Shown: piece after piece, positions 37,696-46,654 of the stretch
Layout: each line of letters starts with the position of its first letter
How positions within the stretch are numbered: the stretch's first letter is position 1
NCBI RefSeq assembly: GCF_013085465.1
Contig: NZ_CP049838.1
Span: forward strand, 2,542,001 to 2,606,000
Origin: Streptomyces asoensis
Lineage (GTDB): Bacteria; Actinomycetota; Actinomycetes; Streptomycetales; Streptomycetaceae
Direction: 5' to 3'
DNA length: 64,000 nucleotides
Made by a program: the position numbers and the translations under genes
Notes under the pieces: generated by a model
Databases searched by the model: none
What the model was told of the DNA's origin: nothing
What the model saw: the letters and a program-made list of their open reading frames with translations, nothing else

Positions 37696-38972
37696 ACCGA
37701 CCGATCACCGGCCGACCGATCACCGTCGTCGGTACGGGCACGGGGACGGCGCCCGGCGAGGAGGTCCTCGCCGGCGCCGAGCTCGTCGTGGGCGGACGGC
37801 GTCATCTGGACGCCGCGGGGCTGCCCGCGACCGTCGAGCGGATCGTGCTCGGTCCGCTCGCGCCGGCCCTCGACGCCATGGAGGAGTACGTCGGCAAGGA
37901 CCGGCGCGTGGTCGTGCTGGCCTCCGGCGACCCCGGGTTCTTCGGGATCGTACGGGCGCTGGCCGAACGGTTCGGGGCGCACCGGCTGGACGTCCGGCCC
38001 GGTGTCTCCTCCGTGGCCACCGCCTTCGCACGGCTCGGGCTGACCTGGGACGACGCCGTCGTCGTCAGCGCGCACGGGCGCGATCCACGGACGGCCGTCA
38101 ACGTGTGCCGGGCGCACCCGAAGGTCGCCGTCCTGACCGGGCCGGGCGCCGGACCCGCCGAACTGGGCGCCGCGCTCGCGCGCAGCGCGCCCGGGCGGGT
38201 GCTCGTCGTGGCCTCCGCGCTGGGCGACCCGTCGGGCGAGCACGTGGAGCGCGTCTCCCCCGACGAGGCCGCCGGACGCGACTGGGGTACGACGGTGAGT
38301 GTCGTCCTGTGCCTGGACGAGGCACGGACGCTCGGTCCGGTACGGACGCTGGCCGGGCCCGGGGTCCGGCCCGCCGGGTGGGCGCTGGACGAGGGCGACT
38401 TCGCCCACCGCGACTCGATGATCACCAAGTTCGAGGTGCGGGCGCTGGCCCTGGCCCGGCTCGGGCCGCGCTCCGGCGACCTGGTCTGGGACGTGGGCTC
38501 CGGATCGGGGTCCGTGGCCGTGGAGTGCGCGCGGCTCGGCGCCGCCGTCAGCGCCGTCGAGAAGGCGGCGGACGGGGTCGCACGGATCCGCGCCAACGCC
38601 GAGGCGCACGGCGTCGACGTGCACGTGGTGCACGGCAGCGCGCCCGACGCGCTGGCCGGACTCGACGATCCCGACGCCGTGTTCGTCGGCGGGGGCGGGC
38701 GCGAACTGCCCGCCATCGTCGGCGGGTGCGCGCGGCGGGCCCGGCGGACCGTGGTCGTCGCGATGGCCGCGCTGGACCGGGTCCCGGCGGTACGCGCCGC
38801 GCTCGGCGACGCCGGGTTCGACTGCGACGGTGTGCTGCTGCACTCCTCACGGCTCGCGCCGCTGCCGGGTGACGTGACCCGGCTGGCCGCGACCAATCCC
38901 GTTTTCCTGCTGTGGGGTGTCAGAAACGCCGTCGGCGCGCACCCTGTTCATCGAGAAGGAGTAGCCCTGTGA
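37692..38972 (+). CDS. cobL: precorrin-6Y C5,15-methyltransferase (decarboxylating) CobL (CbiE-CbiT)
   Basis: A 426-residue bifunctional methyltransferase. The N-terminal half (about 8-205) is the CbiE domain with ITVVGTGTGTAPGEEV, LASGDPGFFGIVRAL and DVRPGVSSVATAFARLGL. The C-terminal half (about 225-420) is the CbiT-type Rossmann methyltransferase with LVWDVGSGSGSVAVECARLGA and VFVGGGGRELPAIV. Together they methylate C5 and C15 and remove the acetate carboxyl at C12. The GTG start overlaps cobM and the stop overlaps the next gene. Confidence 0.95.
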   Translation: MNRPITGRPITVVGTGTGTAPGEEVLAGAELVVGGRRHLDAAGLPATVERIVLGPLAPALDAMEEYVGKDRRVVVLASGDPGFFGIVRALAERFGAHRLDVRPGVSSVATAFARLGLTWDDAVVVSAHGRDPRTAVNVCRAHPKVAVLTGPGAGPAELGAALARSAPGRVLVVASALGDPSGEHVERVSPDEAAGRDWGTTVSVVLCLDEARTLGPVRTLAGPGVRPAGWALDEGDFAHRDSMITKFEVRALALARLGPRSGDLVWDVGSGSGSVAVECARLGAAVSAVEKAADGVARIRANAEAHGVDVHVVHGSAPDALAGLDDPDAVFVGGGGRELPAIVGGCARRARRTVVVAMAALDRVPAVRAALGDAGFDCDGVLLHSSRLAPLPGDVTRLAATNPVFLLWGVRNAVGAHPVHREGVAL

Positions 38973-40696
38973 TCGGCCTCATTTCCGCCACCGCGGCGGG
39001 GGCGGCGGCGCGCGACCGGCTGGCCGCGGCCTGGCCGGACCGCACGCGCGTGTACGACGGCCCGGTCGGGGACGCCGTCCGGCGGGCGTTCGCCGAGTGC
39101 GAGCAGCTCGTGTGCTTCCTGGCGACCGGGGCGGTCGTCCGGCTGGTCGCGCCCCTGCTGTCCGACAAGACGTCCGACCCGGGTGTGGTGTGTGTCGACG
39201 AGGCCGGGCGGTTCGCCGTCCCGGTGGTCGGCGGGCACGCCGGCGGCGCCAACGAACTCGCGCTGGCCGTCGGTGAGTTGCTGGGTGCGCAGCCGGTGGT
39301 GACCACGGCCACGGACGCCGTCGGCATCCCCGGTCTCGACACGCTCGGCCTTCCCGTGGAGGGCGATGTGGCCGGCGTGACGCGGGCCCTGCTGGACGGC
39401 GAGCCGGTCGCGCTGGCCGCCGAGGTGGCGTGGCCGCTGCCGCCGGTGCCGTTCGCGGAGCGGGGGTCGTACACCGTGCGGCTGACGGATCGTGCGGTCG
39501 CGCCCGCGTCCGGGGAGGTGCTGCTGCGTCCGCCGTCGCTCGTCGTCGGTGTCGGCGCGTCCAGGGGCGCCCCGGTCGACGAGGTGCTCGACCTGGTCGA
39601 GGGCGTGCTGCGGGAGGCGGGACTGTCCGTCCGGAGTCTCGCCGAGCTCGCCACCGTCGACGCCAAGGCGGACGAGCCGGGCATCGTCGAGGCCGCCCGG
39701 CGGCTCGGCGTGCCCGTGGTGACGTACTCCGCCGAGGAGCTGGCGGGCGTCGAGGTGCCGAACCCGTCCGACGCGCCGCTCGCCGCCGTCGGCACACCGT
39801 CCGTGGCGGAGGCGGCGGCGCTGATCGGCGGGGGCGAACTCCTGGTCCCCAAGCGGAAGTCGGAGCGCGCGGACGGGCGGCCCGCGATGGCCACCTGTGC
39901 CGTCGTACGGCGCCCCGCGCGCGGGCGGCTCGCGGTCGTCGGGCTCGGGCCCGGCGCCCGGGACCTGCTGACGCCGCGCGCGAAGGCGGAGCTGCGGCGC
40001 GCCTCGGTGCTCGTCGGCCTCGACCAGTACGTCGACCAGATCCGCGACCTGCTGCGGCCCGGCACCCGGATCCTGGAGTCGGGGCTCGGCGCCGAGGAGG
40101 AGCGGGCCCGGACCGCCGTCGAGGAGGCCCGGCGCGGGCAGAGCGTCGCGCTGATCGGCAGCGGGGACGCGGGCGTGTACGCGATGGCCTCCCCCGCCCT
40201 CGCCGAGGCGTCCGACGACATCGACGTGGTCGGGGTGCCGGGGGTGACCGCCGCGCTCGCGGCCGGTGCGATCCTCGGCGCGCCGCTGGGCCACGACCAT
40301 GTGTCGATCAGCCTGTCCGATCTGCACACGCCGTGGGAGGTCATCGAGCGGCGGGTGCGGGCGGCGGCCGAGGCGGACATCGTCGTCACCTTCTACAACC
40401 CCCGTTCCCGGGGCCGCGACTGGCAGCTCCCCAAGGCGCTCTCGATCCTCGCCGAACACCGGGAGCCGACGACACCGGTGGGTGTCGTGCGCAACGCCTC
40501 GCGCCCGGACGGCACCGCGCGGCTGACGACGCTCACGGAACTCGACCCGGCCTGGGTCGACATGATGACGGTCGTGACCGTGGGCAACACGGCGACCCGG
40601 AACATCGCGGGGCGCATGGTGACGCCCCGCGGCTACCGCTGGCAGGAGAACTCCCCGGAGAGCTCCCGGGAAGGCTCCCAGGAGGGCGCCCTGTGA
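38969..40696 (+). CDS. cobJ: CbiG-CobJ fusion: cobalamin ring-contraction protein and precorrin-3B C17-methyltransferase
   Basis: A 575-residue two-part enzyme. Residues about 1-320 are CbiG: the N-terminal region has ECEQLVCFLATGAVVRLVAPLLSDK and PVVGGHAGGANELA. The C-terminal CbiG domain starts VVGVGASRGAPVDEV and includes ATVDAKADEPGIVEAARRLG. Residues about 325-560 are the CobJ/CbiH methyltransferase with LAVVGLGPGARDLLTPRA, IGSGDAGVYAMASP and VGVPGVTAALAAGAILGAPLGHD. The protein would contract the ring and methylate C17. AAGGAG precedes the GTG. CbiG belongs to the oxygen-independent route, unlike the CobN partner. Confidence 0.93.
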   Translation: MIGLISATAAGAAARDRLAAAWPDRTRVYDGPVGDAVRRAFAECEQLVCFLATGAVVRLVAPLLSDKTSDPGVVCVDEAGRFAVPVVGGHAGGANELALAVGELLGAQPVVTTATDAVGIPGLDTLGLPVEGDVAGVTRALLDGEPVALAAEVAWPLPPVPFAERGSYTVRLTDRAVAPASGEVLLRPPSLVVGVGASRGAPVDEVLDLVEGVLREAGLSVRSLAELATVDAKADEPGIVEAARRLGVPVVTYSAEELAGVEVPNPSDAPLAAVGTPSVAEAAALIGGGELLVPKRKSERADGRPAMATCAVVRRPARGRLAVVGLGPGARDLLTPRAKAELRRASVLVGLDQYVDQIRDLLRPGTRILESGLGAEEERARTAVEEARRGQSVALIGSGDAGVYAMASPALAEASDDIDVVGVPGVTAALAAGAILGAPLGHDHVSISLSDLHTPWEVIERRVRAAAEADIVVTFYNPRSRGRDWQLPKALSILAEHREPTTPVGVVRNASRPDGTARLTTLTELDPAWVDMMTVVTVGNTATRNIAGRMVTPRGYRWQENSPESSREGSQEGAL

Positions 40697-41283
40697 ACCG
40701 TGTGGTCCATCCCATCGAGCAGGAGTCCTTCCGGCGGCTGCGTGCCCGCCTGGACACCTCGCACTTCGCGCCGCTGAGCCGGGCGGTGGTGGAACGGGTC
40801 ATCCACTCCGCCGCCGATCTGGAGTACGGACACGATCTCGTGCTGGACGAGGGCGAGTTGACGAAGGCGCACACCGCGCTGCACGCCGGGGCGCCGGTCG
40901 TCGTCGACGTGGAGATGGTGGCCGCGGGGATCACCCGGCGGGAGACCGTCTGCCGTCTCAAGGACGCCAGGTCCGGCCCCGGTCTCACCCGGTCCGCCCA
41001 CGCGATCCGGCTGGCGTACGAGGAGGTCGGGCCCGGCGCCCTCTGGGTGATCGGCTGCGCGCCGACCGCCCTGGAGGAGCTGCTGACGCTGGACGCCTCC
41101 CCCGCGCTGGTCATCGGCCTGCCCGTCGGCTTCGTCGGGGCGGCCGAGTCGAAGGCCGCGTTGCGCGAGAGCGGGCTGCCCGCCGTGAGCAACGTGTCCG
41201 AGAAGGGCGGGTCGGCGGTCGCCGCCGCCGCGCTCAACGCCCTGCTGTACACCCCCCTTTCGCCCTCCGAGGAGAAACAGTGA
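40693..41283 (+). CDS. cobH: precorrin-8X methylmutase CobH/CbiC
   Basis: A 196-residue methylmutase moving a methyl group from C11 to C12 to give hydrogenobyrinate. It contains IEQESFRRLRARLDTSHFAPL with the region around the conserved His, ERVIHSAADLEYGHDL, VVDVEMVAAGITRR and ALVIGLPVGFVGAAESKAALRESGLPAVSNVSEKGGSAVAAA. Length is normal. GTG overlaps the previous stop by four bases and its own stop overlaps cbiX. Confidence 0.96.
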   Translation: MNRVVHPIEQESFRRLRARLDTSHFAPLSRAVVERVIHSAADLEYGHDLVLDEGELTKAHTALHAGAPVVVDVEMVAAGITRRETVCRLKDARSGPGLTRSAHAIRLAYEEVGPGALWVIGCAPTALEELLTLDASPALVIGLPVGFVGAAESKAALRESGLPAVSNVSEKGGSAVAAAALNALLYTPLSPSEEKQ

Positions 41284-42209
41284 TCACCCCGCCGCCCGCC
41301 CTGCTCATCGCCGGCCATGGCACCCGGGACGAGGCCGGAGCCGAGGCGTTCCGTGACTTCGTACGGGAGTTGGGCCGCCGCCACCCCGAACTGCCCGTCG
41401 CGGGTGGCTTCATCGAGCTGTCCCCGCCGCCGCTGGGCGACGCGGTGACGGAACTGGTGGAACGTGGCGTACGGCGGTTCGCCGCCGTACCGCTGATGCT
41501 GGTCTCCGCCGGGCACGCCAAGGGCGACATCCCCGCGGCGCTGTCCCGCGAGAAGGAGCGGCACCCGGGGATCTCCTACACGTACGGGCGTCCGCTGGGC
41601 CCGCACCCGGCGCTGCTGAAGGTGCTGGAGCGGCGGCTGGACGAGGCGCTGGGCACCGTGGGACGCACCCCCGAGGATCTGGCCGACGTGACCGTGCTGC
41701 TGGTCGGGCGCGGGTCGACGGACCCGGACGCCAACGCCGAGGTGTACAAGGCGGCGCGGCTGCTGTGGGAGGGACGCGGATACGCCGGCGTGGAGACCGC
41801 GTTCGTGTCGCTGGCCGCGCCGGACGTGCCGAGCGGGCTCGACCGGTGCGTGAGGCTGGGGGCGAAGCGGATCGTCGTGCTCCCTTACTTCCTGTTCACC
41901 GGGATCCTGCCCGAGCGGGTACGGCACCAGACCGAGGGCTGGGCGGCCGCGCATCCGGAGGTCGAGGTGCGCTCGGCCGACGTCATCGGTCCCGAGCCGG
42001 AGCTGCTCGACCTGGTGATGGAGCGGTACGAGGAGGCCGTCAAGGGCGACCTGCGGATGAACTGCGACTCGTGCGTGTACCGGATCGCGCTGCCGGGCTT
42101 CGAGGACAAGGTGGGGGCGCCGCAGCAGCCGCACTTCCACCCGGACGACGAGGGCCACCACCACGACGGCCACCACCATCACGGCCACGCGCACTCCCAT
42201 GCGCACTGA
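41280..42209 (+). CDS. cbiX: sirohydrochlorin chelatase CbiX-like, with His-rich tail
   Basis: A 309-residue two-domain CbiX-type chelatase. The first domain starts LLIAGHGTRDEAGAEAF, whose His is a metal ligand, and continues to VPLMLVSAGHAKGDIPAAL with the second His. The second domain begins LLVGRGSTDPDANAEVYK and includes VLPYFLFTGILPERV. Near residue 258 is NCDSCVYR, possibly part of a metal or Fe-S site. The last 30 residues are His-rich (HHHDGHHHH and more), suggesting cobalt or other metal storage. CbiX inserts cobalt early in the anaerobic route; SirB-type iron insertion is the alternative. Confidence 0.9.
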   Translation: MITPPPALLIAGHGTRDEAGAEAFRDFVRELGRRHPELPVAGGFIELSPPPLGDAVTELVERGVRRFAAVPLMLVSAGHAKGDIPAALSREKERHPGISYTYGRPLGPHPALLKVLERRLDEALGTVGRTPEDLADVTVLLVGRGSTDPDANAEVYKAARLLWEGRGYAGVETAFVSLAAPDVPSGLDRCVRLGAKRIVVLPYFLFTGILPERVRHQTEGWAAAHPEVEVRSADVIGPEPELLDLVMERYEEAVKGDLRMNCDSCVYRIALPGFEDKVGAPQQPHFHPDDEGHHHDGHHHHGHAHSHAH

Positions 42210-43296
42210 GGGACCCGCCGACGGGCCCGCCGAAGAACACGCCGACGGCCACGACCTGCGCCACCACGGGGACGCCGAGGTGCGCGACGACGGCTCGGCG
42301 CTCGTCGACCTCGCGGTGAACGTCCGCGCGGACACCCCTCCGCGCTGGCTGCGGGAGCGCGTCGCCGCGTCCCTGGGCGGCCTGGCGGCCTACCCGGACG
42401 GGCGGGCCGCGCGGGCGGCGGTCGCGGCGCGGCACGGGCTGCCCGTCGAGCGGGTGCTGCTGACGGCGGGTGCGGCGGAGGCGTTCGTCCTGCTGGCGCG
42501 CGCCCTGAAGGTCCGGCGGCCCGTCGTCGTGCACCCGCAGTTCACGGAGCCGGAGGCGGCGCTGCGGGACGCCGGGCACAGCGTGGACCGGGTGGTACTG
42601 CGCGCCGAGGACGGCTTCCGGCTGGATCCGGCGGCCGTTCCGGAGACGGCCGACCTGGTGGTCATCGGCAATCCGACGAACCCCACGTCGGTGTTGCACC
42701 CGGCGGAGACGATCCGGCGGCTGGCCCGGCCCGGACGGACGCTGGTGGTCGACGAGGCGTTCATGGACGCGGTGCCGGGCGAGCGGGAGGCCCTCGCCGG
42801 ACACACGGACGTGCCCGGCCTGGTGGTGCTGCGCAGTCTGACCAAGACCTGGGGGCTGGCCGGGCTGCGGATCGGCTACGTGCTCGCCGCCCCGGAGACC
42901 GTCGCCGACCTGGAGCGGGCACAGCCGCTGTGGCCGGTGTCCACGCCGGCGCTGGTGGCGGCGGAGGCGTGCATGGGGGCACAGGCACTGGCGGAGGCCG
43001 CCCACGCCGCCCACCGCGTCGCCGCGGACCGTGCGCATCTCGTGGCCGGTCTCGAGGAGTTCGCCGTCGACGGGGTGCGGGTCGTGGGGCCCGCGGAGGG
43101 GCCGTTCGTCCTGGTGCGGCTGCCCGGGGCCGACGCCGTCCGCCGGCAGCTGCGCAGCCTGGGCTTCGCGGTCCGGCGCGGTGACACCTTCCCGGGGCTG
43201 GACGAGGAGTGGCTGCGGCTGGCGGTCCGGGACCGGGTGACGGTGAACCGTTTCCTCCAGGCGCTGGACCAGGCGTTGGCCCTGACTCGGGGATGA
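42199..43296 (+). CDS. cobC: CobC-type aminotransferase fold protein (threonine-phosphate decarboxylase-like)
   Basis: A 365-residue PLP enzyme of the class I/II fold, similar to histidinol-phosphate aminotransferase and to L-threonine-O-3-phosphate decarboxylase. The latter makes the aminopropanol phosphate used by CobD. Visible motifs are LTAGAAEAFVLLARAL, VVIGNPTNPTSVLHP, LVVDEAFMD and LRSLTKTWGLAGLRIGYVLA with the PLP lysine. The start overlaps the cbiX stop by 11 bases. The first 35 residues are hydrophilic and His/Asp-rich. Position at the end of the cobalamin run favours the decarboxylase role. Confidence 0.85.
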   Translation: MRTEGPADGPAEEHADGHDLRHHGDAEVRDDGSALVDLAVNVRADTPPRWLRERVAASLGGLAAYPDGRAARAAVAARHGLPVERVLLTAGAAEAFVLLARALKVRRPVVVHPQFTEPEAALRDAGHSVDRVVLRAEDGFRLDPAAVPETADLVVIGNPTNPTSVLHPAETIRRLARPGRTLVVDEAFMDAVPGEREALAGHTDVPGLVVLRSLTKTWGLAGLRIGYVLAAPETVADLERAQPLWPVSTPALVAAEACMGAQALAEAAHAAHRVAADRAHLVAGLEEFAVDGVRVVGPAEGPFVLVRLPGADAVRRQLRSLGFAVRRGDTFPGLDEEWLRLAVRDRVTVNRFLQALDQALALTRG

Positions 43297-43298
43297 GG

Positions 43299-43342
43299 GC
43301 GGGGTACGGACCCGGGCGGGACGTCCCGGGTCCGTACCCCGC
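43299..43342. terminator. terminator at the end of the cobalamin cluster
   Basis: Perfect 18-base arms (43299-43316 and 43325-43342) flank an eight-base loop, three bases after the cobC stop codon. It lies between cobC and the convergent surface-protein remnant and probably works in both directions. Confidence 0.85.
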
Positions 43343-43353
43343 GCTCCGTCCGG

Positions 43354-43879
43354 TCAGCCGCGGCGGCGGGCCAGTACCACCGCTCCCCCGCCCGCCGCCA
43401 GCAGCGCCACCGCGCCGCCCGCGATGTACGGGGTCGTGGAGCTGCCGCCGGTCCGGGCCAGGTCGGCCTGGGCGGGCGCGCCCTGTGCCTTGACGTCACC
43501 CGCCGGGGCGGCGCTCGGCTCGGCGGCCTGCTCCTGTCCCTGGTCCTGTTCCTCGCCCTGCTCCTGTCCCTGGTCCTGTTCCTCGCCCTGCTCCTGTCCC
43601 TGGCCCTCACCCTGGTCCTGGTCCTGGCCCTGGTCCTGGCCCTGGTCCTGGCCCTGCTCGGCGGGGGCTTCGCAGGTGGCCTTCGCGAGGGTCAGGGTGC
43701 CTGTCACCTCAGGCGACGTTGAGGCTCAACGGGTTGACGGAGACGGTGAGTTCGAGGGCGGTGGCGGCGGCCGTGCGGGAGGTGGTCTCGCGCTTCGACA
43801 GGTCCAGGCGGACTTCGCCCACGCCCGGTACCTTCACGTCCGTCGTGCCGCCGGTGCTGACCGACACCTTCTGTGTCAC
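43354..43879 (-). pseudogene. remnant of an LAxTG sortase-anchored surface protein (frameshifted, N-terminus missing)
   Basis: Two pieces of one protein lie in different frames. A 56-codon piece (43879-43709) ends SVNPLSLNVA and then TGA. A 117-codon piece (43707-43354) begins VTGTLTLAKATCEAP. Removing one T at 43709-43711 would join them as LNVA-E-VTGTLTL. The second piece has a Gln/Asp/Glu/Gly repeat region (QGQDQGQDQGQDQDQG), then LARTGG, a hydrophobic helix and RRRG, an LAxTG sorting signal of the class used by SrtE in Streptomyces. No signal peptide or N-terminal domain exists: a stop lies just before the first piece and an intact amidohydrolase gene abuts it. Similar secreted LAxTG proteins sit beside cobalamin genes in Streptomyces. 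Confidence 0.7.
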
Positions 43880-43886
43880 AGCGCTT

Positions 43887-44978
43887 TCAGCTCACCACCG
43901 TGCCGTTCAGTACCACCCGGCGCGGTGCCGCCAGCACCCGCACGTCGGCGCGCGGGTCCGTCTCGTAGACCACCAGGTCCGCCGGAGCACCCTCGACCAG
44001 ACCGGGGCGCCCGAGCCACTCGCGCGCGCCCCAGGTCGTCGCCGAGAGCGCCGCCAGCGGCGGGATGCCCGCCGTCACCAGTTCAGCGACCTCCGCGGCC
44101 ACCAGACCGTGCGGCAGCGTGCCGCCGGCGTCCGTGCCGACGAAGACCGGGATACCGGCGTCGTAGGCGGAGCGGACCGTGTCGTAACGGCGTTCGTGGA
44201 GCCGGCGCATATGGGCCGACCAGCGCGGGAACCGGGACTCGCCGCCGGCCGCGAGACCCGGGAAGGTGGCGATGTTGACGAGGGTCGGCACGATCGCCAC
44301 GCCTCGTGACACGAACAGCGGGATCAGCTCGTCCGTCAGGCCCGTCGCGTGCTCGACGCAGTCGATGCCCGACTCGACGAGGTCGCGGAGCGAGTTCTCG
44401 GCGAAGCAGTGCGCCGTGACCCGCGCGCCCAGGCGGTGGGCCTCCGCGATGGCCGCCTCGGCCGCCTCCCGTGGCCAGCTGGGGGCCAGATCGCCCACCT
44501 CGCGGTCGATCCAGTCGCCGACCAGCTTGACCCAGCCGTCGCCGCGCCGGGCCTCCCGCGCGACGTACACGACCAGGTCGTCGGGCTCGACCTCGTGCGC
44601 GTAGCCGCGGATGTAGCGGCGGGTGCGGGCGATGTGCCGGCCCGCGCGGATGATCTTCGGGAGGTCCTCGCGGTCGTCGATCCAGCGGGTGTCCGAGGGC
44701 GAGCCGGCGTCGCGGATCAGCAGGGTGCCCACCTCGCGGTCGGTCAGCGCCTGCTTCTCGGCGACGTCCGGGTCGACCGGGCCGTGCGCGCCCAGGCCGA
44801 CATGGCAGTGGGCGTCGACCAGGCCGGGCAGCGCCCAGCCCTCGACGGTCCGCACGTCGCGGGCGCCGACGGGACGGTCGTAGGAGATCCGGCCGTCGAC
44901 GACCCACAGCCCGTCGCGGACTTCGTCGGATCCGGTCAGGATCCGGCCCTTCACGTGCAGCACCGCGCGATCGCTCAT
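43887..44978 (-). CDS. amidohydrolase family protein
   Basis: A 363-residue metal-dependent hydrolase of the amidohydrolase superfamily (imidazolonepropionase/prolidase-like). The first metal site is GLVDAHCHVGLG with the HxH pair. Later histidines are in TAHCFAENSL and CVEHATGLTDELIP, and the metal Asp is in VFVGTDAGGTLPHGL. The beta-sandwich ends frame the barrel (ILTGSDEVRDGLWVVDGRI, then ADLVVYETDPRADVRVLAAPRRVVLNG). The substrate is unknown. The ATG with AGGG eight bases upstream was chosen. It starts 14 bases beyond the last gene of an ABC importer on the same strand, suggesting joint transcription. Confidence 0.88.
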   Translation of the reverse strand: MSDRAVLHVKGRILTGSDEVRDGLWVVDGRISYDRPVGARDVRTVEGWALPGLVDAHCHVGLGAHGPVDPDVAEKQALTDREVGTLLIRDAGSPSDTRWIDDREDLPKIIRAGRHIARTRRYIRGYAHEVEPDDLVVYVAREARRGDGWVKLVGDWIDREVGDLAPSWPREAAEAAIAEAHRLGARVTAHCFAENSLRDLVESGIDCVEHATGLTDELIPLFVSRGVAIVPTLVNIATFPGLAAGGESRFPRWSAHMRRLHERRYDTVRSAYDAGIPVFVGTDAGGTLPHGLVAAEVAELVTAGIPPLAALSATTWGAREWLGRPGLVEGAPADLVVYETDPRADVRVLAAPRRVVLNGTVVS

Positions 44979-44992
44979 GCAGTGCACCCTAG

Positions 44993-45820
44993 CTACTGCC
45001 CCGGCTCGCCCTTCCGGTCCCCCACCTGGCCACCCACCTGGTCGGAGGCGCCCTCCCCGTCTTCGGCCAACTCGGCCATCGCCGGGTCGAGGAGGCGGGA
45101 GAGGAAGTGACGGGTGCGCTCGTGGCTCGGGTTCCCGATCACCTCGGCCGGGGTGCCGTCCTCCACGATCACACCGCCGTCCATGAAGACGACCCGGTCG
45201 GCGACCTCGCGGGCGAAGGTCATCTCGTGGGTGACGACCATCATCGTCATGCCCTCGTCGGCGAGCATCCGCATGACCGCGAGGACATCGCCGACCAGCT
45301 CCGGGTCGAGCGCCGACGTCGGCTCGTCGAACAGCATCACCTCGGGGCCCATGGCCAGCGCGCGGGCAATCGCGACGCGCTGCTGCTGGCCGCCGGAGAG
45401 GGAGGCGGGGTAGGCGGCCGCCTTCTCCGACAGCCCCACCCGCTCCAGGTTCTCGGCGGCCACCCTCCCCGCCTCCGCCTTGCCGCGCCTGAGCACCCGG
45501 CGCTGCGGCAGCGTGAGGTTCTCGGTCACCGACAGGTGCGGGAAGAGGTTGAACTGCTGGAAGACCATCCCGATACGGCGGCGGACGGCGTCGATGTCGA
45601 CGTCGGGGTCGGTGAGTTCGGTGCCGCCGACGAAGACCTGGCCCTTGGTGGGCTCCTCCAGCAGGTTCACACAGCGCAGCAGCGTCGACTTGCCGGAGCC
45701 GGACGGGCCGATCACACAGACGACCTCGCCCTGGCCGATCTCCAGGTCGATGCCGCGCAGCACCTCGTTGGTTCCGAACGACTTGTGCAGGTCGCGGACT
45801 TCGATCTCCGGTCGGCTCAT
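44993..45820 (-). CDS. polar amino acid ABC transporter ATP-binding protein (GlnQ-like)
   Basis: A 275-residue ABC ATPase of the polar amino acid uptake family. Walker A is [15 protein letters not shown], the Q-loop lies in [14 protein letters not shown], the signature is [15 protein letters not shown], and Walker B plus D-loop is [16 protein letters not shown] with [21 protein letters not shown]. The sequence after residue 250 is a short acidic tail. The ATG overlaps the permease stop by four bases. With the permease and lipoprotein upstream it forms a complete importer. Confidence 0.93.
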   Translation of the reverse strand: MSRPEIEVRDLHKSFGTNEVLRGIDLEIGQGEVVCVIGPSGSGKSTLLRCVNLLEEPTKGQVFVGGTELTDPDVDIDAVRRRIGMVFQQFNLFPHLSVTENLTLPQRRVLRRGKAEAGRVAAENLERVGLSEKAAAYPASLSGGQQQRVAIARALAMGPEVMLFDEPTSALDPELVGDVLAVMRMLADEGMTMMVVTHEMTFAREVADRVVFMDGGVIVEDGTPAEVIGNPSHERTRHFLSRLLDPAMAELAEDGEGASDQVGGQVGDRKGEPGQ

Positions 45821-46650
45821 TTCACGGCCTCCTGGGCCTTGGCCTCCATGCGCCGCACGACGAAGCCGAGCGGGATGGTCACCAGCAGGTAGCACAGGCC
45901 GGCGACCAGGATCGGCGTGGAGTTGGCGGTCGTGCTGGCCAGGTCACGGCCGTACTTGGACAGTTCGCGCTCCTCCAGCGTCACCCCGAGGAGCAGGACC
46001 AGGGAGGAGTCCTTGAAGAGCATGATCAGCTCGTTGGTGAGCGGCGGGAGGATGATCCGGAACGCCTGCGGGATGATGACCGAGACCATCGCGCGGGCGG
46101 GCGAGAAGCCCAGCGACCGGGCCGCCTCCAGCTGTCCCTTGGGGACGGCCTGGATGCCCGCGCGGAACGTCTCCGCCATGTACGCGGCCCCGATCAGGCC
46201 GAGCCCGAGGGCCGCCTTGCCGTAGGTGCCGCCGACGATCTCCGTGCCGGGGAAGGCCAGCGGCACGGCCACGCCGATGAAGACGAAGATCAGCAGGGCG
46301 GGCAGACCGCGGAAGATCTCGATGTAGACACCGGCCACCCAGCGGTACGGGCCCACGGAGGACAGCCGCATCAGGGCGATGACCAGACCGAGCACCAGGC
46401 CGAGGACGAAGCCGGACGCCGTGTACAGCACGGTGTTCTTCAACGCCAGCGTGATGACGTCCGGGAACATCTCCTTCGCGATGTCCCACTGGGCGAACTG
46501 GTTCTTCAGCCTGCCCCAGTCCGCCGTGACCGCGAAGACGATCACGGCGGCGCCGAAGACGACGTACTGCGCGCCGCGCGAGAGGCTGCGCTTCTGCCGC
46601 CGGGTCAGGCCCTTCTTCTTCGGTTGGAGTCGTACGTCGCTGTCGGCCAT
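45817..46650 (-). CDS. polar amino acid ABC transporter permease (HisMQ family)
   Basis: A 277-residue permease with five or six helices. After a Lys/Arg-rich cytoplasmic start, the His/Glu/Gln/Arg/opine permease domain begins with [31 protein letters not shown]. The EAA loop is [33 protein letters not shown]. Only one permease gene is present, so the transporter likely works with a homodimer. It is coupled to the ATPase gene by ATGA and preceded by the binding-protein gene four bases upstream. Confidence 0.93.
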   Translation of the reverse strand: MADSDVRLQPKKKGLTRRQKRSLSRGAQYVVFGAAVIVFAVTADWGRLKNQFAQWDIAKEMFPDVITLALKNTVLYTASGFVLGLVLGLVIALMRLSSVGPYRWVAGVYIEIFRGLPALLIFVFIGVAVPLAFPGTEIVGGTYGKAALGLGLIGAAYMAETFRAGIQAVPKGQLEAARSLGFSPARAMVSVIIPQAFRIILPPLTNELIMLFKDSSLVLLLGVTLEERELSKYGRDLASTTANSTPILVAGLCYLLVTIPLGFVVRRMEAKAQEAVK

Positions 46651-46654
46651 GGGG

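Noticed and set aside
43532..43660. Repeat array as CRISPR or iterons
   Set aside because: The CCTGGTCCTG-type repeat encodes the Gln/Asp/Glu/Gly stretch of the surface-protein remnant.
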